Positions 1-11,200 of a DNA stretch of 60,000 bases are shown one piece after another (the first letter of the stretch is position 1; every line of letters starts with the position of its first letter). The stretch comes from Branchiostoma floridae (Eukaryota; Chordata; Leptocardii; Amphioxiformes; Branchiostomatidae). Under the pieces are notes generated by a model. That model was not told where the DNA came from. It worked only from the letters and a program-made list of their open reading frames with translations, and searched no databases. Position numbers and translations under genes: made by a program. The stretch covers positions 7,835,626 to 7,895,625 of the forward strand of contig NC_049995.1 in NCBI RefSeq assembly GCF_000003815.2, in the 5' to 3' direction.

Positions 1-112
1 GGCTAAATGCAGCAAATCCCATAATGGGATACTAATTATAAAGACTAAGTACTATAACATGTAGTATTGCAATTGAATAAACAATACATCTGCAACTAAG
101 CTATCACTATAT

Positions 113-691
113 CTAACGTTTACAGGACTCTTCCCTTTTCTTAAAACATGTGTATACGAACTCACAGAGTTTGTGTTGTACAAAGTTGTCTGTGGTTGTC
201 ATCATATGTACAAACAGGTTGTCGTTGGTTAACTCTTTACATCGTGTATCTACTACATTCAGAGCACTGATAAAAGAGTTGCGCATATCATTGTATAAAG
301 GACACTCTAATATAAAATGGACTTCATTCTCTATACGGTTGGACTTACAAAGTGTACAGAGTCTATTATTCGGAGGAGTTTGGTTGTATCTTCCCACTTC
401 AATTTGTAGGGGATGGTCACTGATTCTTAATCTAGCCATGGCTCGGCGATGATTGAAATTCTGAATATTAAGGTACTGTTCTCTTTCGTAGGTATGTTTG
501 ATTTTTCTATATGTTCTTAGTTTGTTTCCTTGGTTTCCGGTCCTACCACTGGAGTTCAGCCCTGAGTAAAAGGTTTGAAGGTAAATGTCCTTCAGTCTTT
601 GCTTCACCTCCGACTGAATTGATGGTATATCTCGACCGTTGTTTAACAATAGGTATGCATAACGATTTATGATTAAAGTTTGTTGGTCCAT
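113..691 (-). mobile_element. C-terminal fragment of a non-LTR retrotransposon (LINE) ORF
   Basis: A 192-codon open frame ends in a Cys/His-rich segment of the pattern C-x2-C-x8-H-x4-C (residues CTLC...EVHFILECPLYND), followed by a conserved FVYTCFKKRE tail. This arrangement is typical of the extreme C terminus of animal LINE reverse-transcriptase polyproteins. No RT domain lies upstream, so this is a 5'-truncated copy. Two other copies of the same tail occur in the window, at 18174-18485 and 44838-44928. The frame is intact over its length, which suggests a fairly young insertion. The AT-rich 1-112 is probably its 3' UTR, running off the window. It sits where the missing exons of the minus-strand protease could have been. 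The family within the LINEs cannot be assigned by eye. Confidence 0.65.
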
Positions 692-841
692 ACTGGTTTA
701 TAAGAGTTTTTCCATTGCTATACATAGATTTCTGTCTTCAAATTTCCAAACTAGACGAAAATTACGCATACTATAAAGGTTAGCACAAATAACTCCGTAG
801 CATAGCTATCCGATGATAAAATACAAACGTTCTGGCTAAGT

Positions 842-935
842 TTTGTTAACCGTCAGACGTTTCATACTGCATTCGGTAACCGCTGTCTTTTGCCAGTGAC
901 TGTTGCTGTTAAAAGAAGATCATTCTTGTGCAATA
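842..935 (-). mobile_element. Degenerate hammerhead-like repeat remnant
   Basis: Read on the minus strand, this segment parallels the motif at 52305-52385: a (degraded) CTGRCRA-like box at 890-896, a variable middle, then GAAACGTCTGAC ending near 852. Here the first core box reads CTGGCAA, so the ribozyme consensus is broken. It probably derives from the same repeat family as the 52-kb copy. Confidence 0.35.
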
Positions 936-977
936 CATAATTTTGTCGGAAGGTTTTTCCACCTTATGTAAACTCAC

Positions 978-1766
978 TCTGATCTAAGACAGTGCCCTGC
1001 AGTCAACACCCAGTCCTCGTGGATGAGAACACCTCCGCAGTAGTGCGCGTTGTCCGAGGTTTGCAGAGAAACCTGAAAAAATCAAACCAGTTGATCGTAA
1101 AATCGTACAATAGGCCACGTTGATTCGATGACATGGACGCCATCCTCGCGCCACACGCACATCATTTTCTGTCTGTTTAAAAGATAAAGGTTTCCGACCA
1201 TACTGTAAATTTTGCAAAGCAGCTGCAAAATCAGCAAATATGAAGAATCTGTTGTTCGGTACATATTGTGTGTTTAGTCATTTGTTCAACCTTCCTGCCT
1301 ACTTAGATTTCATAATAAAGGTAACTTTTTTTGTCGACCTTTTTTGTCTCCGCAAGCTGGAATCAGTTTTTGGGTTCCCAGAGGATGTGATTCACATAAT
1401 TGAGTCAGCATGGCCTATGGCCATCAGAGAAAAAGGATCCTTCCTCGAAGAACTTGCTTATGATTCGGTCATAATTGGAAAAAGGGCCCTTGCTGGCCAG
1501 GACAGCTGCCGGGCTGTTTTTGACACTTTCGAGCTTGAGCCCTACGTGGCCTCTTTGTGCACCCTGTGGCTACCGGGCTCTATTTGGGCTCAGCCGGTCC
1601 CATTTTGTTTACCTTGGCGTTAAAATCAACTCGGGACCCGGTGACCTACCCATGAAAATACCGAGAGGTACCCCCCTGTTATCCGGCCCGGCCGGGGCTA
1701 CACTCTCGATTGGCATCGATTCGCCGGATTGCCACCGTAGCTGTGACGTAGCATAAGGAGGCTAGG

Positions 1767-1811
<45 letters not shown>

Positions 1812-2460
1812 AGTAGTACACAAAGGAGGCTATCAGTATGGCAATGAGGCCGTACCTGCCACGGCCAGCTGTGTGGAGCTGCATCCTCCCCGCCCACAAC
1901 CCGGGTCATCCCGGCAGTGCGTGCTGGGTAGGTCGGCACACCACATGCTTAGGTGGTAACAAATATACAGTAGCAGCCAGTTAATTGCACAACGGATAAC
2001 TGCACACTTCTGTTAATTGCGCGGGATCCCCAAATCCCGTAGTGATGCGGTCCAGCTGAATAACTTCGCTTTGTTGCACCATCCGGATAATTGCACAAAA
2101 TATCCTGGCGAATGGAGCGTGCAATTAAATGGGTTCTACCGTATAAGGCTTGTCAGATCGGCTAATTTCCAATGGCTATTCTTGCAATGCATAAGAAGTG
2201 AGATCAATCATGATGGACTCATTGTTAGATTTTGTCATTTTTCTTGATATGGAAAATGTAAGTCAATACGATTATGTATATTTCACAAACCTGTTCCTCT
2301 GCCTACATGATTACAGCACTACACAATTCCTACAAAAACATGCACACGCCTGGTACTTTGACAAAGTAATAAGAAAGTTTATATACTTGATTAATACAGG
2401 ATGTTATCACTTACCATTAGCAGTAGCCAACAGTGCCACAAAACCCCAGATCACCTTCAT
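978..2460 (-). CDS. Chymotrypsin-like serine protease, 5' three exons only (partial gene)
   Basis: Three exons were assembled on the minus strand: 2415-2460 (signal peptide [15 protein letters not shown]), 1856-1947 and 978-1072. Phases agree (46, 92 and 95 nt), with donors GTAAGT, GTACGG and GTGAGT. Exon 2 begins CGVP, the chymotrypsinogen N terminus whose Cys pairs with Cys122, then R|VVGG for activation cleavage. Exon 3 carries HYCGG and the catalytic histidine as TAGHC (family usually TAAHC). Exons 4-7 (Asp, Ser) are not found in the remaining 970 bases to the left, which hold a LINE fragment. The gene is therefore either truncated or continues outside the window with a long intron 3. It is transcribed divergently from the plus-strand array and is its most diverged relative here. 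Protein function beyond S1A peptidase is not claimed. Confidence 0.72.
1457..1757. mobile_element. MITE, GC-rich family 1 (ends CTTATG..CGGTCA / GTAGCATAAG)
   Basis: Terminal inverted repeats resemble CTTATGCTACGGTCACA. The interior is rich in GGGCCC and GGGACCCGGT. The same element recurs at about 9228, 16349, 21331 and 26313, with fragments near 30674 and 47795. No ORF of its own is convincing. It lies in intron 2 of the minus-strand protease. Confidence 0.6.
1769..1818. repeat. (AGT)n trinucleotide microsatellite
   Basis: About 16 near-perfect AGT/GTA units occur directly after the family-1 MITE and 38 bases downstream of the exon 2 donor on the minus strand. Confidence 0.95.
1968..2141. 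mobile_element. Short MITE with pogo/Tigger-like ends
   Basis: The left end CAGTAGCAGCCAGTTAATTG and the right end, roughly its reverse complement, are flanked by TA. The better preserved sibling at 4079-4250 has the same ends. CAGTA-type termini with a TA target suggest a Tc1/mariner-pogo origin (inference). The element begins about 20 bases upstream of the exon 2 acceptor of the minus-strand protease. Confidence 0.6.
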
Positions 2461-2523
2461 GCTTGTTACGTGTTACAAGTGCCAATAGTATGCAGAAAAT
2501 GTCCCGAGTTCAACTCGAGCCCG

Positions 2524-2531
2524 CTTATAAA
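2524..2531 (-). promoter_or_regulatory. TATA-like box of the minus-strand protease
   Basis: TTTATAAG on the minus strand lies about 64 bases upstream of the ATG at 2460. It is the same octamer, at similar distance, as in genes A and C. No paired GATA boxes like those of A-C were seen upstream. Confidence 0.45.
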
Positions 2532-2769
2532 GACTAATTCACATTTACTACCATCATAACTGTTGTATTTTGATATATACGTGTTGCAGTCTCAAGATTT
2601 TTATTGTTAAAATTTCCTCTCAAGCACTTAACTTGACGACTGTACTTAATTAGTTTACATTTGATTAAGACTACCCTATGTGTGTTTGCAGCGTTAATAA
2701 AATTTTCCGTTCGAAACGGTCAAATATCCAGTTTTGTACACTTGGCGACAATTTATCCGAATTTATCGA

Positions 2770-2910
2770 AAAGAAGACAGAGACTCTTTCTCCCCCTCTT
2801 TCACTCTCACTCTCTCCCCCTCTATCTCCCCTCTCCCCTCTTTCCCTCTGACTCTCTCTGCCCTCTTCCCCTCTATCTCTGCCCACTCCGGACCCCCACT
2901 CTCTCTCGAT
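2770..2910. repeat. TC-rich low-complexity tract
   Basis: A pyrimidine-rich stretch of CTCTCC, CCCTCT and similar units on the plus strand. ORFs across it are compositional artefacts. Confidence 0.9.
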
Positions 2911-3088
2911 ATAGTATCGTGAGAAGGCAGCACATGTTGTAGTTTCAAAATATATATTAATGCTTATTGCAGTTATTGTAGAGCCATATCCAGTTCAATT
3001 ACATGGAATAAATGTTTATGACATAAACGCACGTCACAAACTTGAGACCATTATGTTGTCTGATTATGATTTTTATTGTGGTGCTTTA

Positions 3089-3119
<31 letters not shown>

Positions 3120-3754
3120 GTGAACTTTTGTCACTCATGAACTTTTGAAAGTTGTGAGGGACAACGTGAATAAGAAGTTGTAAAAAGCAATACTCTTTAT
3201 AGCGAATGGAAAAGGTGACTTTATGACTGCGTTATTCCTCTAGTAGTACTAGTACTTGTATTTCAAATTATGCTGCCTGGCTTATATTACCTATTATATC
3301 ATTTCTCCCATGAAAGCTGAAACTTGAAAAATTGTGTTCGGTATGGCAAATTTAATATTTGTGTCTTAGGTCGCAATGTGAATCTTCCTCTCACGTAGGT
3401 CTTGGTGAGTCCGAAACATGTGAAAAAAGCTCAATTCCGTCCAATGAATAGAGCAATGGATCGTAGCTACAAAGCCATATCTAGATAATTGTGTTAGACT
3501 TGCAGCAGATAAGTACAATCTTTATTGACACGACAAAAGTACAGCGACTTTCGTAAGGTCTACATGTATAACAACTACTTACAGTACAACTAAACACATA
3601 CATATGGATATCTATAGGTATGGATACATCAACATAAAGGGTCTATCATGTCATTTACACTATTGGTTCTACGGTATAAACAATCGTGGATATATTTGCC
3701 TACTTGTACACAATGTGGATTATCGCCTCCCAAAATGTACTTGAATTTATCTAT

Positions 3755-4073
3755 CGAACAGAGAGTAGTCATCCCCTAGCTTTTCAGGCTGTAAGGGCAG
3801 TGAGTTGTACTTCACTGTGTCTCGGGTACGACATTGGAAGGTGAAGCCCATTCCTCTCCTTTCACTGCCTTTTACCTCCCCAACCGAAGTCCTACCTAAC
3901 ATAATCCTCTTCGCTCCCTTTGGAGCATAAGGCACAGACGAAGTCAGACACCCACATTTTCACCTGGGTGGAGTGAGGAAAGTCGTGAAAAGTGTCTTTC
4001 CTACGGGTACATGATCGGTGGCATGTCAGAGGTATCGAGCACAGGACCACAATGTTAACCAATGCGCCGTAAG
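3755..4073 (-). mobile_element. tRNA-derived SINE, diverged copy
   Basis: It shares the body of the copies at 13610, 19308 and 50835 (motifs CACCTGGGTGGAGTGAGGAA and AAAGTCGTG) in the same reversed orientation. The box B region near 4020-4040 is degraded. ORFs here are repeat-derived. Confidence 0.6.
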
Positions 4074-4078
4074 ATATA

Positions 4079-4250
4079 CAGTAGAAGCCGCTTAATTGCA
4101 CGGCCTATTTGCCTGTGAATTTCGTGCAATTACAACTGTATCCGGCTGGTGCAATTATGCGAAGTTATCCAGCTGGACCGCACCGGTTTGGGATTTTGCA
4201 GTTAACAGAAGTGTGCGTTAATCCGCTGTGCAATTAACTGGCTTCTGCTG
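4079..4250. mobile_element. 172-bp MITE with pogo/Tigger-like ends and TA target duplication
   Basis: The left end starts CAGTAGAAGCCGCTTAATTG. The right end is its near reverse complement, finishing CTTCTGCTG. TA lies immediately outside both ends. It is a non-coding, two-ended and apparently complete element, upstream of gene A. Confidence 0.75.
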
Positions 4251-4717
4251 TATATGGGAACCATTTTTTTCAAGCTTGCGATAAAATGTAATTCAGACAA
4301 AGCTATGATGAGGTGGAATATATTAAGGTCAGATATTAAAACAAACACTTTTACTCTGGAGAAAGTATTTCTAATGTGCTGAAAGTATTTGTTTTGCAAG
4401 CTGCTTTGTTGACTTCCAGCTATTATAAGTTGACATATGCCAATGGACATTGCATTAGACACTGAACGAGACGACATGTGTACGTTTCTCACGATCATTA
4501 CGTCCATAATATTTATTGAATGAGCATAAACCATGGCCATTGCCTAACGGTATCTTTTCTTCTCTTGGAGAGAAAAGAGCAACTTGACTGGTGTCCTCGT
4601 TGATTTTAGCAACATTCTGAAATAAATATCATCGCCTTTACAAACTACATTCAACAATACCCATGCAGTGCTATCTTGACATTGCTTCTACTGCGTGATA
4701 CTATTTAAACACAGAAA

Positions 4718-4778
4718 GATAAACGTTTCCGACCGTTATGAAAAACAAGATAAGAATTTCCGCACAACCCTTTATAAG
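4718..4778 (+). promoter_or_regulatory. Promoter module of gene A: two GATA boxes and TATA
   Basis: GATAAA at 4718, GATAAG at 4749 and TATAAG at 4773 precede the ATG by 133, 102 and 78 bases. The order and spacing recur upstream of B and C within otherwise drifting sequence. GATA4/6-class control of gut genes is established in animals; its use here is inference. Confidence 0.55.
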
Positions 4779-4850
4779 TTCAAGTGTCAAAGTCCACCTG
4801 TAACAACTTTGTGACTGTAGCAGACATTGTTGGCTTGGATCACAACAGCT

Positions 4851-5212
4851 ATGAAGGTCTTCCTGATATTTGCGGCGATGGTTGCCATGGTAACGATTTG
4901 CCATGGCCTGGCAAACGGTAAGTGACTTTCACCTTCTAATTTGAGCTTTAGTTGATTGACCATATACGACGGTTGAAATTTGAAGCAGATCACTGAACCA
5001 GCCATATGGATATAAACACCTTCCTCAAGAACGTTTGTAAAGCTCAAAATGATTTTGTAGTAGATCTATGTAAGGAATCCATTGTTTTGTTCGTATGTTA
5101 TTTTTCAGGTTGCGGCCAGCCAATGATCGCACCTAGGACTGCCGGAACGTCACGTATTGTCGGGGGAGAGGAAGCAAGACAGAACAGCTGGCCGTGGCAG
5201 GTATTTTATGTT

Positions 5213-5277
<65 letters not shown>

Positions 5278-8200
5278 GTGTGTGTACATGTATGTGTACT
5301 AGTATGTTTGGGTGTTTTTTTTGTCAAACCCGCATTCAGTAACCAATCAAAGGGACTGAGAAAACTGGTCACTGGGAACAGGTGGTTGCTCAAGACAGGG
5401 TGGGGATAACTATGTTAAAATGGACAGGACTGTATTTATGTGCCTAACCAGTTGCCTGAAGGAACAATGGTCTGACATTACAGCAGACAACGGAGATAAG
5501 GGGACCATCCATTGAGGAAGGGAGGGGCGCGAACTCAAGAGCGAACTGCAGAAAAAGTAAGTGTGCAGCGCAATAAAGGTACTAGAAGTAAGTGTGCAAC
5601 GCAAAAAAGTAAGTGTGCAACGCAAAAACAGTAAATGAGCAGCTCCAAAAAGTAAGTGTGCAGCTCAAAATAAGTAATTGTGCAGCGCAAAAAAGTAAGT
5701 GTGCAGCGCAAAAAAAGTAAGTGTGCAGCGCAAAAAGTAAGTGTGCAGCGCAAAAAGTAAGTGTGCAGCTCAAAAAAAAGTAAGTGTGCAGCGCAAAAAG
5801 TAAGTGTGCAGCGCAAAAAAAGTAAGTGTACAGCGCAAAAAAGTAAGTGTGCAGCGCAAAAAAGTAAGTGTGCAGCTCAAAATAAGTAAGTGTGCAGCTC
5901 AAAATAAGTAATTGTGCAGCTCAAAAAAGTAAGTGTGCAGCTCAAAAAAGTAAGTGTGCAGCTCAAAATAAATAAGTGTGCATTGCAAAAAAGTAAGTGT
6001 GCAGCTCAAAAAAGTAAGTAAGTGTGCAGCTCAAAAAAGTAAGTAAGTGTGCAGCTCAAAATAAGTAAGTAAGTGTGCAGCTCAAAATAAGTAAGTAAGT
6101 GTGCAGCTCAAATAAGTAAGTGTGCAGCTCAAAAAAGTAAGTGTGCAGCTCAAACAAGGAAGAGTGCAGCTCAAAATAATTAAGTGTGCAGCTCAAAATA
6201 AGTACGTGTGCAGCTAAAAAAGTAAGTGTGCAGCTCCAAAAAGTAAGTTTGCAGCGCAAAAAAGTAAGTATGCAGCGCAAAAAAAGGAAGGTCGTCTCAG
6301 CGCATAGGATACTATCTTATGCTACCGTAGGATCTGCTTGGAGATTACGAAAAGAATGCTCACACAAAATAAACGGTACCAAACGATTGTAGCCATCGGA
6401 AAATCCTTTGTTATAAGCATAAAGGAAAGTTTTTGGATAAAAGCGAGTTTTCTGAGCACTACATATCTGTAACATGTTTTTAGGTGTCTCTGCAAACGCC
6501 TGATGGTTCTCACTACTGTGGCGGAACCCTGATAGGTCGACAGTGGGTGCTGACTGCAGCACACTGTAACCAAGGGGACTAGTAAGTAGAGCTGAAGCAC
6601 CTGATAGTTACATATTTCTATGTAAGATTCAGTCTTCGTTAGCATATGTTACAACTATTCCCGGCTATAAACTGTGTGCTTGTATGTCAAAGCATCAAAA
6701 TCAATTTTTATGACATGCATCATTGAAAAAGGCTAAAGTCTATAGCAACTACAAAAAGTGTGGCAATTAAAATTATTGCCATGGCGACGGTTTTATTGTT
6801 TATAAATATTAAGGATTGTTGCTATTAATGGGTTTTAATAGTCGTATTCCATTCGCCTGGCGATTAATGTTTAGAGAGCATTGCTGTCAAAAGGGGTTCT
6901 CTTGTGAGTGAAGGGTTAACTAATAATGTAAATGCTACTCATCAATTTTACAAATCAGACCGTCATTTACATAAATCATATCAGTTGATCATCTTCTCTA
7001 GCTAAATAATAATATGCTAGAAATATCAAAGTCTTAGCAAAGAAAGCTATTGTAGTCTTTTCTAATAATTTATGTAAATGAGACCCTAATTTACTTGATG
7101 TATGTCTAATAACGTTCAAATATCGTAGTTGCCAAATGTTGCAAGAATGAAATTATCATCATCAATCACTTTGATATTATAACAATTTCTCAATGATTAT
7201 GCAAATTAGATAACAATTTGTATTATTTTATGTCTATCCATATTTCTCTATTTTTAAATTACATATGCTATATGTTTGACTGAGTGCCCTATTACGCCGC
7301 TATGAATTGATAACTGATGTAGAGTCATACGCGCACGTACGCCTCTAGATACGGCCGTTTTTCATGGTCCGGATGCGGCGCACCACTTAGAGCAAGTCAC
7401 ACATGTTGAACTAGAGTTCCACGACCCCATACCTTCGTCATTAATTATGCAAATAAGGCTCTCATTTTCATAAATTATATACCTTGATCATCTCCTTCAC
7501 CAAACAGACGTGCGCAATATATGTTAAGAAAGAAGGATTTTGTCGCTTTTTCTGATAATTTATGCAAATAAGGACCTCATTTGCATAATTAATGGTCAAC
7601 GATGATCACCTGTACATAACTTCTAAATGCTACAAGTATGACATTCCCGCCATTTACCACAATGACATGAAAGCATTTTCTCATTAATTATGCAAATTAG
7701 GTCTTTATTTTGCATAATATATATCTATCAATATTCTCTTTTTAAGTTACAAAGGTCACATGTTGCAATGGTCCTATAATTGAACTGAGCATGTTTAGAC
7801 GATTTTCCAATTAATTATGCAAATTATCTTCCAATATGCATAATTGATATGGAATTATATGAAGCATCACGTAACCTATCCACATACTAAAAATCATAAC
7901 AATCCGTCAACCCCTTCTTGAGTTATTCCCTTTCAAAGTCTGACACTAAACCTGTCCTGCAGTTCCAAAACAAGCCGCTAGGGGGCCCAAACCTATACCA
8001 CTTACTCACGGCATCAAGAGCTGTCTACCACTTAAAATTAATAGCCGCAGCATGTCCAGAACTCGAGATATCAAACCAGGAAGTTCCGCTGCAGGCCGCT
8101 AAGGGACCCAAAATCTAATTGTTTCGAGGTCTCAACAAGACCTACCCACATACTGAATATCAATACAATCCACCCAGGCGTTCTCGAGTTATGGTGGTCT

Positions 8201-11200
8201 TCTACAAACACACACACACACAAACGCTACCCAAAATATAACGTTCTTTAATGGCGAAGTTAACTATCACATCGCTATCTCACAACCCCACATGTTATAC
8301 ATCGTTTAAGCTCAAACAATGCTTGTTTCAAACATTAGTTTGCATTATGGAAACAAAGATATCAAGGGTGAAGAAGGCCACCAAACTTTCCAAACTCCAA
8401 ACGAACGAACCCGGAAGTGATTTCCACGACTCACGGGTCATTTTCCGAGGAACATATTTCAACAATCCTTTATCCCCTGTTTCAAAAGTTTACATTTCTA
8501 TGACCACCCTACTACATACTACATTTCTGGTACGTTTGAAGTCCTAGGCTTTTCTCAATTTTGCACGGCGATCAATCGAAAATCGCCTCGCGAGAATACA
8601 CTGCTGTGCACACCGCCACACGTATAGTGCCCTGCGACTGGAAAGCATACCCGTGGAGGTAATGGTTCAGTCCAGCATGATGCGCGGCAAAACCCGGAAG
8701 TGATTTCCACGACTCACGGGTCATTTTCCGAGGAACATATTTCAACAATCCTTTATCCCCTGTTTCAAATGTTTACATTTCCATGACCACAATACTACAT
8801 ACTACATTTCTGGTACGTCTGAGGTCCTAGGCTTTTCTCAATTTTGCACGGCGATCAATCGAAAATCGCCTCGCGAGAATACACTGCTGTGCACACGTAT
8901 ATGTGCCCAGCGACTGGAAAGCATACCCGTGGAGGCATGATGCGCGGCATGATGCGCGGAAAAAAAATTCCTGACATTCCTGTACAGTTTTTAGAATTCT
9001 TTGCGAACGGTCACACACTATACTATTAGGCTCGCCCATCAGGCGTCGCCAAAAAACGTAACGAAGCAGAATAGACCAAAGCCAAATAGCAGTTACTCAA
9101 GCAACACGGTTCGGTACGATTTTGGAAGATGCAGTTCCAGTTACTTGAGCAACTGCTATTTGGTGTATCTTATTACCAACAACCAAACAGACCAATATTA
9201 TATTGATATTGAAGAGAAGAACCCCAGTAATGCTACGTCCTATTTCGAAAAAGGGGCGTTCGCTTACCTGGGCCCCGTGGGACACTTTGTGTGGCTACCG
9301 GGCTATTTTTTGGGTACAGCTGGGCCCCTGGCTTTTTCAAACTCGTAGTTAAAATCAAACCGGGTCCCGGTAGTGAATAGACGTCGTAACCTAATCGTAA
9401 AAGCACCTAGAAGTACCCCCACGATATCCAACAGTCCACTGGGACAATTTTGTGGCTTCAAATAGAGCCCGGCCAGATCAAATCGGACCGCAGTAGAACA
9501 AACGCTATCTCCCTGCGACAACTGTGGTATTTGACACGTATGTTGACTAGCCCCTATGTATACAAACTGCTATGTTATGTTATCAGAGAAGTAGTTAGCT
9601 TGTGCAAGCAGTGATGTGATGTGATATCACATAGAAACCTACGCTTTCATCCGCTAAACTTTACACTCCTCACATCTACAGCTTCCTGACAGACAATGTT
9701 GTTGCAGGAGCGCATGATCTGTCCGATACCACTGAATCCGTCCAGGTGGCCAGTATTGCAGCGTGGTTCCCTCATCCAAACTATAACCCACAGGTAGGAG
9801 GTCTGCTTAACACTATAGTCAGGAAGGCCGGCAAGGCTTAACGATAAATTGATCTACATTCATATAGGTACGGTGCGAGCAATGGCCGTTGCAAAAACAG
9901 CTTACAATCTGAATCCGTCTGAATCTCTCTGAATCTGAACTCATCCGATTTTGTAGAATCCATAGCTATTATAACCTTAATGAGCTTTATTCCCAAAACA
10001 AAGGAAACACACGCCATAAATTTTCAGTCGATCTCGCCAACCTTTGTCAGATGTGTGACTTTCCGGAAGCCAGAAGCGTGATGACGTCAGAAATGAATCA
10101 AAGTCTAACCTTCATCGACGTTTCATTTTTACCGTTGTTGACCTGCACATGTACATGTACGCTTCTACAGACTAATGAGAATGACATCATGCTGCTAAAG
10201 TTAGCCGATCGGGTAATCCGTGGCAGGACCGTGGACATCGCCTGCGTGCCGCCGGCCGGGACTGACTACCCAGGCGGGACGATGTGCTGGAGCACCGGCT
10301 GGGGGGTTTGGGCACCGGACGTCGACGGTAACGGTAGGGCAAACGCCACATTGGAGTTCTCCAGTAGATACAGTTCTACTAGGGGTGGGTATCAGTACAG
10401 AAAATTTAGGTCCAGGTACGGTTCAGGTCCAGAGGATCAGGTCCAGAGGACCTGGACCTAAACCTGGACCTGATTGTGAAAACTTGTGAATGGGCATGGG
10501 TGGGAATGCATGGATGTGTTGTGTGTACGCGTGCACGTGTGTGTGTGCATGTGTGTGCGCGTGTGTGTGTGTGTACGGGCATGATATACACAATTTAACA
10601 ACAGCTTTACAATGACATTGCTGGGATTGTCGGAAAGAAGTATCATAATATGGGTAAGGTGGCGAAGTCTGCAAATGCTATCTCTGATTGCCTTGTTTTA
10701 TATTTGTTTTCAACAAAATTCACCAACACAGCAACATAGAAAACGTGCCTTATATTAAAAAGTCTCCCACGATCATTATGTTATCAATAGGACCTATTGC
10801 TGATGAGCTGCAGCAGGCAGACCTCCCGTTGCTAAGTGACGACGAGAGCAACGAAATCATGAGCAATTGGGGCACAAGCTACACACCTGACAGCATGATC
10901 TGTGCCGGGGGTGAGGGTCCGGGAGCGGATGGGGCATGCAAGGTAAATATGTTCATTTGTATTACAGTGATTTACCACGAACTCGGGGCGGCAGACATTT
11001 TGATGATGATACGTACGTGATACTCTGATTCGCTGCATGTCTGTCACAAGGAGTAGGAAACAATTATAGTTTTACTTCTACATGGACATAAACTGGATCA
11101 TGTCTGCAAAGCGAAGTAGACCGATCAGTAGGAACATGAACACACACATTGACAACGTAGTGCACAAAGCGAACTGTTCAACAGGACAAAATCTGAAGGC

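Noticed and set aside
1240-1623. 127-codon frame beginning [12 protein letters not shown]
   Set aside because: Its second half is the family-1 MITE and no splice or domain evidence supports it. An apparent signal-like start is not followed by a donor site.
5206-5409. Open frames of CVCVCV or HTHTHT at 5.2, 10.5, 15.5-15.9, 17.5 and 20.6 kb
   Set aside because: They are translations of GT/CA microsatellites in introns and have no coding meaning.
5535-6280. Repetitive CTLTYFxAAHL-type frames, possible repeat protein or CRISPR-like array
   Set aside because: A tandem minisatellite inside an intron with no unique spacers. Not CRISPR and not a protein.
7440-7860. Clustered octamer motifs as a real enhancer of gene A
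   Set aside because: They look like a repetitive element inserted in the intron. Kept as a low-score finding rather than a regulatory feature.
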